Part shown: one piece after another, positions 5,502-12,710 of the stretch
How the letters are laid out: the number at the start of each line of letters is the position of its first letter
Position numbering within the stretch: position 1 is the stretch's first letter
DNA from: Fidelibacterota bacterium
Lineage (GTDB): Bacteria > Fidelibacterota > Marinisomatia > Marinisomatales > TCS55
Direction of reading: 5' to 3'
DNA length: 12,710 nt
NCBI GenBank assembly: GCA_014239505.1
Contig: JAAZYT010000032.1
Location: 1-12,710 of the forward strand
Notes under the pieces: generated by a model
What the model saw: only the letters and a program-made list of their open reading frames with translations
What the model was told of the DNA's origin: nothing
Databases searched by the model: none
Made by a program: the position numbers and the translations under genes

Positions 5502-8342
5502 ATGAAAAAAAATTTAGATAAAATAATTATAAAAGGCGCTCGCCAACACAATCTGAAAAATGTTGATGTTGACATTATTAGAAACAAGTTAGTTGTTATA
5601 ACAGGGCTCTCAGGGTCTGGGAAATCATCGCTCGCTTTTGATACTTTATATGCTGAAGGTCAACGAAGATATGTCGAATCGCTCTCATCATATGCAAGGC
5701 AATTTCTAGGTCTAATGGAAAAACCTGATATGGATTATATTGAAGGCCTTTCACCTGCAATATCTATTGAACAAAAAGCAGCAGCCAGAAACCCTAGGTC
5801 AACAGTAGGCACTGTTACAGAAATACATGATTATTTAAGGTTATTATATGCACATGTTGGTAAACCACATTGCTGGAAATGTGATAAGCCTATTCAAAGG
5901 CAAACCGTTCAGCAAATTGTTGATACTATTTCAAAATTTGAGATAGGGTCTAAAATTTATATTTTAGCACCTGTGGTGCGAGGGCGCAAAGGGCAACATA
6001 AAGGAGTTTTTGAAGAGGTAAGAAAAGAAGGGTTTCTTAGAGTAAGAGTTGATGGATTAATTCACCCCCTTGATCAAAAGCTAAATCTTGAAAAAAACAA
6101 AAAACATTCAATCGAAGTTGTAATTGATCGCCTTGTCTTGGAGGGGGATTACTTAGAAAGGTTAACAGAGTCTGTTGAGTTGTCATTAAAAATTGGTTCC
6201 GGCTTAACTATTATACATGAATTACCAAAAAATGATCATTTATTCAGTGAACATTTTGCCTGCCCTCACTGTGAAGTGTCAATGGAGGAAATATCTCCAA
6301 GGATGTTTTCTTTTAATTCACCGTATGGGGCTTGTCCACATTGTGATGGGCTTGGCTCACATATGGATATTGATCCAGATTTAGTTGTGCCTGATAAATC
6401 TAAATCCTTAATTCAAGGTGCAATTGCACCATTGGGGGAGCAACCAAGAGGGAATTGGTATGGAAGTATACTTAAAAGTTTATCAAAATATTATAATTTT
6501 AAATTCACTACACCTTGGTATAAGCTAGATACTGATATTAGGACTATTCTTCTAAAAGGAACTGGAAGCACAAAAGTAAAAATGGAATATTCATCAGAAA
6601 GATGGAGTGGAACATATACGGGTGGATGGGAAGGTGCTATCCCAAATTTGATGAGACGATATAAGCAAACTAAATCCAATCACATTAGAGACTGGATAGA
6701 GCAATTTATGAGGATGAGGGCTTGTCCCAAATGTGATGGGTCTAGATTAAAACCAGAGTCAAGAGCAGTAACCCTTGATAGTAAAAGTCTTGGTGAGATA
6801 TCATCTTATTCAATAAAAAATATAAAAACATTTTTTAGCAATTTAAGATTGGGTGTGAATGAAGCTACAATTGCAGAACAAATTTTAAAAGAAGTTCAAG
6901 AACGGTTGACCTTTCTTGTTGATGTTGGCCTTGATTATTTAACATTAGACCGATCTGCAACTACTCTCTCTGGAGGTGAAGCTCAAAGAATTCGACTCGC
7001 AACTCAAATTGGAAGCCAATTAGTTGGAGTTCTTTATATCCTTGATGAACCCTCCATTGGTCTTCATCCTAGAGATAATAGTCGGTTATTAAATTCTTTA
7101 AAAAAATTAAGGGATCTTGGTAACTCAATAATTGTTGTTGAGCATGACCAAGAAACAATGGAATCTGCTGATCAATTAATTGATATTGGTCCGGGCGCTG
7201 GTGAACATGGAGGAGAAATTATTTTTTCTGGGCCGCCAAATAAAATTCTAAAGGCTAAAGACTCTATCACAGGTCAATATTTATCTGGCATTCGATTTAT
7301 CTCGATTCCAGAAGAAAGAAGAGAAGGCAATGGTAAATTATTATCTATTTCTGGAGCTTCTGGCAATAATTTAAAGAAAATTGATGTTATGTTTCCTTTA
7401 GGTAAAATGATTGTAGTTACCGGAGTTAGCGGCTCAGGCAAAAGCACTCTCGTAAATGAAACAATATTTCCAATTTTATCTAAAGAATTAAATAATGCCA
7501 GAGCCTATCCTTTGTCTTTTGATTCTGTTGAAGGTTTAGAATATTTAGATAAAGTTATTGAAATTGATCAAAAACCAATTGGTCGTACACCCAGATCTAA
7601 CCCAGCAACCTATACGGGTGTCTTTACTTTTATTAGAGATTTATTTTCTCAATTGCCAGACTCAAAAATACGTGGTTATAAACCAGGTAGGTTTTCGTTT
7701 AATGTAAAAGGTGGTAGATGTGAATCCTGTGAAGGCGATGGTATTATAAAAATCGAAATGAACTTTTTACCTGATGTTTATGTTACATGCGAAGTATGTA
7801 AAGGGAATCGTTATAATAGAGATACGTTAGAAATTAAATATAAAGGGAAAAATATTGCAGATATACTAAATATGTCAGTGGAAGAAGCAAGTTTGTTTTT
7901 TAGAAATATACCCCAAGTAATGAAAAAACTAACTACTTTGAATGATGTTGGATTAGGGTACATTCGCTTAGGTCAACAAGCCACTACTCTTTCTGGAGGA
8001 GAAGCTCAACGAATTAAGCTAGCGACTGAATTATCGCGTGTTTCTAAAGATAGCACATTTTATATTTTAGACGAGCCAACAACTGGACTGCATTTTGAAG
8101 ATGTAAAGTTACTTTTAGGCGTTCTGCAAAGATTAGTAGATAGAGGACATACTGTAGTTGTCATTGAGCATAATTTAGATGTGATTAAAAGCGCTGACTG
8201 GGTAATAGACCTAGGCCCAGAAGGAGGAGAAGAAGGTGGAAAGTTACTTTTTTCAGGAACGCCAGAAAATTTATTAAATTACAAAGGCTCTTATACTGGA
8301 TCTTTTTTAAAGACGTCAATTAATACTAAGTTAGGTAAATAA
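5502..8342 (+). CDS. uvrA: UvrABC system protein A, DNA damage-recognition ATPase
   Basis: UvrA dimerises, scans DNA for bulky lesions and loads UvrB in nucleotide excision repair. The 946-residue length is typical (E. coli 940). Both ABC modules are intact: Walker A 'GLSGSGKS' (35-42) and 'GVSGSGKS' (641-648), signatures 'LSGGE' (489-493 and 830-834), and Walker B ends 'ILDEP' (513-517 and 855-859). Zinc sites are complete: Cys254, 257, 278 and 281 in the first module and Cys740, 743, 763 and 766 in the second, the last four at the same numbers as in E. coli. The UvrB-binding region 'SSYARQFLGLMEKPDMDYIEG' lies near residues 62-82. The N-terminus matches family members, so the start is sound despite the lack of a Shine-Dalgarno. 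The stop TAA shares its last base with the transketolase ATG. Confidence 0.98.
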   Translation: MKKNLDKIIIKGARQHNLKNVDVDIIRNKLVVITGLSGSGKSSLAFDTLYAEGQRRYVESLSSYARQFLGLMEKPDMDYIEGLSPAISIEQKAAARNPRSTVGTVTEIHDYLRLLYAHVGKPHCWKCDKPIQRQTVQQIVDTISKFEIGSKIYILAPVVRGRKGQHKGVFEEVRKEGFLRVRVDGLIHPLDQKLNLEKNKKHSIEVVIDRLVLEGDYLERLTESVELSLKIGSGLTIIHELPKNDHLFSEHFACPHCEVSMEEISPRMFSFNSPYGACPHCDGLGSHMDIDPDLVVPDKSKSLIQGAIAPLGEQPRGNWYGSILKSLSKYYNFKFTTPWYKLDTDIRTILLKGTGSTKVKMEYSSERWSGTYTGGWEGAIPNLMRRYKQTKSNHIRDWIEQFMRMRACPKCDGSRLKPESRAVTLDSKSLGEISSYSIKNIKTFFSNLRLGVNEATIAEQILKEVQERLTFLVDVGLDYLTLDRSATTLSGGEAQRIRLATQIGSQLVGVLYILDEPSIGLHPRDNSRLLNSLKKLRDLGNSIIVVEHDQETMESADQLIDIGPGAGEHGGEIIFSGPPNKILKAKDSITGQYLSGIRFISIPEERREGNGKLLSISGASGNNLKKIDVMFPLGKMIVVTGVSGSGKSTLVNETIFPILSKELNNARAYPLSFDSVEGLEYLDKVIEIDQKPIGRTPRSNPATYTGVFTFIRDLFSQLPDSKIRGYKPGRFSFNVKGGRCESCEGDGIIKIEMNFLPDVYVTCEVCKGNRYNRDTLEIKYKGKNIADILNMSVEEASLFFRNIPQVMKKLTTLNDVGLGYIRLGQQATTLSGGEAQRIKLATELSRVSKDSTFYILDEPTTGLHFEDVKLLLGVLQRLVDRGHTVVVIEHNLDVIKSADWVIDLGPEGGEEGGKLLFSGTPENLLNYKGSYTGSFLKTSINTKLGK

Positions 8343-10663
8343 TGCAATCGCCAAAAAATTTAGAACAATATTATCCCTACTGGGAAATAGTAAAAGATAT
8401 TATTGATCAATCAATAGATATTATGTTAAATCTACGTCAATCTGGACACCCTGGTGGATCTAGATCTAAAGTTCATGGAATGGTTACTACATTATTATCT
8501 GGTGCTATGCGATGGGATATTCGAGATGCGGGTAAAAGATTTTCAGATCGCTATGTTCTTGTAGCTGGGCACGCTAACCCTGTTGTTTATGCTACTTTAG
8601 CTGTTTTAAATGAGGCGTTAAGAATTAAGTATCATCAAACTAACGACTCAAAATATCTTCATTTTAAAGGGCAAGAGTTTCAATTAAACTGGGAAGACCT
8701 TCTTACTCTTCGCAACCATGGTGGATTACCTGGTCATGCAGAAATGGAAGGAAAAACTCTATTTTTTAAATTTAATACAGGGCCAAGTGGCCATGGATCT
8801 CCGCCAGCAGCAGGCGAAGCTTTAGCTTTAAAATTAGCTAATGCATCTGAGGTAAAAGTCTTTGCTTTTGAAGGAGAGGGTGGTTTCACAACCGGCGCCT
8901 CTCATGAGACTATTAATTCAGCTTGGGGTCTTGGTCTTGGAAATCTAGTTTATTTTATGGACTGGAATGATTTTGGCATAGATGCTAGACCGTTTAGCTC
9001 AATTGTCTATGGAACTCCATTGGATTGGTTTGGTTCACATGGATGGCACGTCGAAGGAACTATGAATGGAGAAAACTGGGGTGAATTAACAGAAGCTTAT
9101 TATAGACTACTTATAGAAAAGTCTGACCCTAATATTCCTAAGGTTATTTATTCCAAAACTACAAAAGGACGGGGTTATCATAAAATTGATTATGCTAGTC
9201 ATGGAGCCGCACATAAACGAAACTCGGAATTATTTTGGAAGACAAAACAAGACTTTTCTGAAAAGTACAATATTGATTTTCACAATTTTGGGGAACATGA
9301 GGAAAAATCAAGAGAAGGTCAAGTAGAGCAAGCGAAATCATATTTTAATTCAGTTTTTTCACTGATGAGCTCGAACCAGGGGCTTGTTGACTACCTAGCA
9401 GACACACTTCTTTCTTTAGGAGATTCAGTCCCAGCTAAAATTGATAATTGTAAGATAACAGTTAAAAATCCATTAAAAGATAAAAAAATATTTGATGTTA
9501 ACAGTTTACCAAGCAATTTGTTTGTTTCTCCTGGAGAAAAAGCACCGAACAGAGTTGGGTTTTCTAAATACGCAAGCTATATAAATACAATTTCAATTAA
9601 AGAATATGGTAGACCCTTGGTAATAGCAATGAGTGCAGATCTTGCTGATTCAACAAACATCTCTGGTTTTGCAAAGATGTATGACGGAGAAGGTGATATG
9701 GGTTTATTTGATAAAAATAAGAATCCAGATAGCCCTCTTATGCCACAAGGAATTACAGAGTTTGCAAATTCTGGAATGTTAGCTGGGTTAGCTACTGTAA
9801 ATTTTAATGAGGATCCTTATGAAGAATTTAATGGCTTCTATGGCGCAATGAGCACATATGGTTCTTTCTCCTATTTAAAATATGGGCCAATTCGTTTATT
9901 TAGCCAAATTGCTCAAGATTCAAACTTAAAAGTAGGTAAGTTAATATGGGTTGCTGGGCATTCAGGTCCTGAAACTGCTGAAGATAGTCGCACGCACTTT
10001 GGAATATTTGCACCGGGTGTCACTCAATTATTCCCTGATGGACACGTTATTAATTTACATCCATGGGAGCATAATGAAGTTGCCCCAGCACTTGCGGCAG
10101 CAATGTCAACAGATGTGCCAATAGTTGCGCTACATTTAACACGCCCACCTGTTATTATTCCAGACCGAAAAGCTTTAGGAATGGCCTCTTATAAAGAAGC
10201 GGCAAAAGGTGCATATATTATCAAAGATTATGACAAAAGTAAACCGCAAGAAGGAGTAGTTATTGTTCGTGGAACGAGTTCAACCAATTCTTTAGTATCT
10301 ATTCTACCAAAAATAATAAAGGAAGGTCCAAATGTTAAAATAGTTGCAGCAATTTCGTGGGAGCTATTTAAAATTCAAAACAAAGAATATCGAGAGTCTG
10401 TCATATCTGAAAATGAATGGATGGATGCGATGGTTATAACAAATGGAGCTATAAAGTTAATGCATAAATGGATAGCTAATAGAACGGTTGAAGAATACAG
10501 TATGAGCCCTGACTTTGATAATAAATGGAGAACTGGTGGGGCGCTAGATGAAATTATAGCTGAATCAAAATTAGACTCAGAAAGTGTTTGGAACGGTATT
10601 ATAAAATTTTCTTTAGAACGAGAAAAAAGATTAGAGAAGCTTCGCATATCTATCCCAAAATAA
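8342..10663 (+). CDS. Divergent long transketolase
   Basis: Transketolases move two-carbon ketol units between sugar phosphates in the pentose phosphate and Calvin pathways, using thiamine diphosphate. The PP domain is about residues 10-330, the Pyr domain about 400-600 and the C-terminal domain about 615-773. Residues matching E. coli TktA active-site residues are His36 (SGHPG), His77, His132 (PGH), Asn209, His287 (SHGA), Arg404, Ser437 (SADLADS), Glu473 (ITEFA), Asp548, His552 and Arg601 (LTRPP). The metal-binding loop is unusual: 'GEGGFTTG' (178-185) instead of GDGxxxEG, so Glu179 replaces the Asp ligand and Thr184 the inter-site Glu. At 773 residues it is about 110 longer than TktA (663), with extra length in four places. 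AGG lies 6 bases before an ATG that overlaps the uvrA stop by one base. A thiamine-dependent enzyme with another substrate is possible. Confidence 0.88.
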   Translation: MQSPKNLEQYYPYWEIVKDIIDQSIDIMLNLRQSGHPGGSRSKVHGMVTTLLSGAMRWDIRDAGKRFSDRYVLVAGHANPVVYATLAVLNEALRIKYHQTNDSKYLHFKGQEFQLNWEDLLTLRNHGGLPGHAEMEGKTLFFKFNTGPSGHGSPPAAGEALALKLANASEVKVFAFEGEGGFTTGASHETINSAWGLGLGNLVYFMDWNDFGIDARPFSSIVYGTPLDWFGSHGWHVEGTMNGENWGELTEAYYRLLIEKSDPNIPKVIYSKTTKGRGYHKIDYASHGAAHKRNSELFWKTKQDFSEKYNIDFHNFGEHEEKSREGQVEQAKSYFNSVFSLMSSNQGLVDYLADTLLSLGDSVPAKIDNCKITVKNPLKDKKIFDVNSLPSNLFVSPGEKAPNRVGFSKYASYINTISIKEYGRPLVIAMSADLADSTNISGFAKMYDGEGDMGLFDKNKNPDSPLMPQGITEFANSGMLAGLATVNFNEDPYEEFNGFYGAMSTYGSFSYLKYGPIRLFSQIAQDSNLKVGKLIWVAGHSGPETAEDSRTHFGIFAPGVTQLFPDGHVINLHPWEHNEVAPALAAAMSTDVPIVALHLTRPPVIIPDRKALGMASYKEAAKGAYIIKDYDKSKPQEGVVIVRGTSSTNSLVSILPKIIKEGPNVKIVAAISWELFKIQNKEYRESVISENEWMDAMVITNGAIKLMHKWIANRTVEEYSMSPDFDNKWRTGGALDEIIAESKLDSESVWNGIIKFSLEREKRLEKLRISIPK

Positions 10664-10748
10664 ATAGACTAAAATTTGACGACCCCTCTTCATTTTTGTA
10701 CCTTCCAACCCGAATAATGATCTATTTATATTATTTAAAGCTAATAGC

Positions 10749-11774
10749 ATGACTGAAATTCATATAAACGACCCTCAGCCTTTTGATGATGATTTAGTTA
10801 TTGAAAAATCATTACGTCCAAATGAAATGGATGAATTTATTGGACAAAAAGAGGTGGTTGATAGCCTGAAGTTATATATTGAAGCAGCGAATAATCGGAA
10901 TGAAGCATTAGACCATGTGCTCCTATTTGGCCCCCCAGGGTTAGGGAAAACGACACTTTCAAATATCATTGCAAAAGAATTAGGAGTTAGCGTTAAACAA
11001 ACCTCTGGCCCAGTGCTTGATAGAGCAGGAGACCTGGCGGGCCTATTGACAAATCTTCAAGGGAAAGATGTTTTTTTTATTGACGAAATTCATAGATTAA
11101 ATTCAGTTGTAGAGGAGTATCTTTACTCAGCAATGGAAGATTATCGTATAGAAATTATGATTGATAAAGGTCCCAGCGCTAGAACCGTACAGCTAAATAT
11201 AGAGCCATTTACACTAGTTGGTGCAACAACGAGACTTGGGAACCTAACCTCTCCTTTAAGAGATAGATTTGGAGTTGTTCTTCGTGTAGATTATTATGAC
11301 CCAAAAGACCTTTTTCATATACTAGTGCGGTCAGCAAAAATATTAGAAGTTGAAATAGATGATCCAGGCGCGATGGAGCTTGCAAGGCGATCTCGAGGTA
11401 CTCCAAGAATTGCAAATAGAATTTTGAGAAGAACGCGTGATTATGCACAAGTTAAGGCAAAAGGTAAAATTGATCAGGCCGTTGCTAAAGCATCTTTAAA
11501 ATCATTAGGTATTGATGAATTTGGACTTGATGATATGGATCGAACTATTCTAACAGTAATAATAGATAAATTCAATGGTGGCCCCGTAGGTGTTAACTCA
11601 CTTTCAGTTGCTGTAAGTGAAGATTCTGCAACTATTGAAGATGTTTATGAACCCTATTTAATTAAAGAAGGATTTATTCAGCGAACTAATCGTGGTCGAA
11701 TTGCTCAGAAGCTGGCCTACAAATTGCTGGGTAAAACAATTACAGAAAAACAACAAAGGTTATTTAATGATTGA
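10749..11774 (+). CDS. ruvB: Holliday junction branch-migration motor RuvB
   Basis: RuvB is the hexameric AAA+ motor that, with RuvA, drives branch migration of Holliday junctions before RuvC cuts. The 341-residue length is standard. Visible motifs: Walker A 'GPPGLGKTT' (61-69), Walker B 'FFIDEIH' (109-115), sensor 1 'GATTR' (158-162), the Arg-finger segment 'SPLRDRFG' (168-175), sensor 2 'GTPRIANR' near 217-224, and a C-terminal winged helix with 'EGFIQRTNRGRIA' near 307-319. An 85-base spacer separates it from the transketolase; TATATT (10727-10732) is a possible -10 but I see no convincing -35 or Shine-Dalgarno. ruvA and ruvC are not in the window, although they often sit just upstream. 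queA begins inside its last codons. Confidence 0.98.
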   Translation: MTEIHINDPQPFDDDLVIEKSLRPNEMDEFIGQKEVVDSLKLYIEAANNRNEALDHVLLFGPPGLGKTTLSNIIAKELGVSVKQTSGPVLDRAGDLAGLLTNLQGKDVFFIDEIHRLNSVVEEYLYSAMEDYRIEIMIDKGPSARTVQLNIEPFTLVGATTRLGNLTSPLRDRFGVVLRVDYYDPKDLFHILVRSAKILEVEIDDPGAMELARRSRGTPRIANRILRRTRDYAQVKAKGKIDQAVAKASLKSLGIDEFGLDDMDRTILTVIIDKFNGGPVGVNSLSVAVSEDSATIEDVYEPYLIKEGFIQRTNRGRIAQKLAYKLLGKTITEKQQRLFND

Positions 11775-12710
11775 AAAGAAAAAAAAATGGAAACTAGCGG
11801 ATTTTGATTATCCGCTTCCCGAAAAATATATTGCACAATATCCAGCAAAAAGACGTGATTTATCTAAGCTTATGGTCATACATAAAGAGACAGGTGAAAT
11901 TGAACATAAAATATTTTCTAATTTACCTGAATATTTACGAAAAAATGACCTAGTTATAACAAATAATACGAAAGTGTTCCCTGCAAGACTTTATGCTAGC
12001 AAGGATCGAACAGATGCAAAAGTTGAAGTTTTCTTACTGCGAGAGTTAGAAAATGACCTTTGGGAAGTTATGGTTCGTCCTGCAAGAAAGGTGCGAATTG
12101 GAAACAAGCTTATGTTTACTAAAGATGTGTATTGTGATGTTATAGATAATACTATTTCTGGTGGACGTGTAGTGAGATTTGAATATGAAGGTCAGAATAT
12201 ATATGATGTTATAGATAAAGTTGGCATTTCACCCCTTCCTCCCTATATCAAAAGAGAATCTGAGGCAAAAGATAAAATTAGATATCAAACTATTTTTGCT
12301 GAAAAAAGAGGTGCTGTTGCAGCCCCGACTGCAGGGCTTCATTTTACTGAAAATCTAATTAATAGAATTCATGAAAAAGGAGCGAAAACCGCACATACTA
12401 CATTGCATATAGGCCTTGGTACCTTCCGACCAGTTCAGGTAGAAGACTTAAACCGCCATCAAATGGATTCTGAATATTTTGAAGTAGATCCAAAAACAGC
12501 CATCGCTATTAATGAAACAAAGAAAAAACGTCGAAAAGTAATTGCAGTAGGCACTTCAAGTGTCCGGTCTTTAGAAACTGTAGCTGTTTCTGGATTCCAA
12601 GTTTCACCAAAAAGAGGTTGGACAGATAAATTTATTTATCCACCATATGATTTTAAAATGGTCGATGGCCTCATTACAAACTTTCATCAGCCAAAAAGTA
12701 CACTTTTGAT
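11767..12710 (+). CDS. queA: S-adenosylmethionine:tRNA ribosyltransferase-isomerase QueA (3' end outside window)
   Basis: QueA transfers and isomerises the ribosyl part of S-adenosylmethionine onto preQ1 at position 34 of tRNAs with GUN anticodons, making epoxyqueuosine. The frame runs 314 codons to the window edge; the family is usually about 340-355 residues, so only the last few dozen are missing. Family segments are present in order: 'FDYPLPEKYIAQYPAKRRD' at the N-terminus, 'NNTKVFPARL', 'MVRPARKV', 'AAPTAGLHFT' (about 185-194), 'LHIGLGTFRPV', 'HQMDSEYF', 'VGTSSVRSLE' and 'NFHQPKSTLL' at the edge. The ATG lies 8 bases inside the end of ruvB, with AAAGG (11755-11759) 7 bases upstream, so translation is likely coupled. 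tgt, which provides the preQ1 substrate base, would be expected next but lies outside. Confidence 0.97.
   Translation, partial: MIEKKKKWKLADFDYPLPEKYIAQYPAKRRDLSKLMVIHKETGEIEHKIFSNLPEYLRKNDLVITNNTKVFPARLYASKDRTDAKVEVFLLRELENDLWEVMVRPARKVRIGNKLMFTKDVYCDVIDNTISGGRVVRFEYEGQNIYDVIDKVGISPLPPYIKRESEAKDKIRYQTIFAEKRGAVAAPTAGLHFTENLINRIHEKGAKTAHTTLHIGLGTFRPVQVEDLNRHQMDSEYFEVDPKTAIAINETKKKRRKVIAVGTSSVRSLETVAVSGFQVSPKRGWTDKFIYPPYDFKMVDGLITNFHQPKSTLL

Noticed and set aside
6491..6679. Minus-strand reading frame of 62 codons inside uvrA
   Set aside because: It is antisense to conserved uvrA sequence and shows no independent support.
10375..10647. Minus-strand reading frame of 90 codons at the end of the transketolase gene
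   Set aside because: It overlaps the conserved C-terminal domain of the transketolase and has a low-complexity Ser/Ile-rich translation typical of antisense frames.
10664..10748. TTGACG (10676-10681) considered as a strong ruvB promoter
   Set aside because: No acceptable -10 box lies 16-18 bases downstream, and the better TATATT (10727-10732) has no -35 at a fitting distance.
10775..11448. Two minus-strand reading frames (64 and 79 codons) inside ruvB
   Set aside because: Both are antisense to the AAA+ motifs of ruvB and carry no protein family signal.

Overview
The window is AT-rich (by eye about one third G+C) and densely coded: eleven intact or partial genes plus a partial gene at each of the two edges fill nearly all of it, with no gap longer than about 135 bases. 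No tRNA, rRNA, CRISPR array, insertion sequence, integrase or other mobility gene is visible. The gene set (FabA, YqgE/AlgH, a lipoprotein with a lipobox, YchF, UvrA, RuvB, QueA) points to a Gram-negative bacterium of broadly proteobacterial type. The low G+C and short spacers would suit a small-genome, possibly marine, lineage. The ruvB-queA adjacency is seen in deltaproteobacteria and Firmicutes, but I cannot fix the phylum from this window.

Layout, left to right. (1) Bases 1-366, plus strand: the end of a YncE/YVTN-type beta-propeller protein. (2) Bases 378-2551, minus strand: a likely operon read leftwards, fabA (unsaturated fatty acid dehydratase/isomerase), ychF (ribosome-associated ATPase) and an unrecognised four-helix membrane protein. 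(3) Bases 2675-3457, plus strand: an enoyl-ACP-reductase-like short-chain dehydrogenase, divergent from fabA across a 123-base spacer. (4) Bases 3467-5367, minus strand: a second leftward run, yqgE/algH, an EamA/DMT transporter and a small TPR lipoprotein. (5) Bases 5502-12710, plus strand: uvrA, a divergent 773-residue transketolase whose start overlaps the uvrA stop by one base, ruvB, and queA, which overlaps ruvB by eight bases and runs off the window.

The content falls into four themes: fatty acid synthesis (fabA with a facing enoyl reductase), envelope proteins of unclear role (algH, EamA, TPR lipoprotein, membrane protein), DNA repair (uvrA for nucleotide excision, ruvB for Holliday-junction branch migration) and translation or tRNA modification (ychF, queA). 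The transketolase would belong to the pentose phosphate pathway.

This is mostly a housekeeping region, and I do not see a new defence or mobile system. The points most worth a second look are the transketolase, which keeps its catalytic histidines and phosphate-binding residues but has Glu in place of the metal-binding Asp and Thr in place of the inter-site Glu; the enoyl reductase, which has FabI-type Tyr-x6-Lys spacing but a Ser where FabI has its first Tyr; and two candidate operator regions in the divergent spacers.
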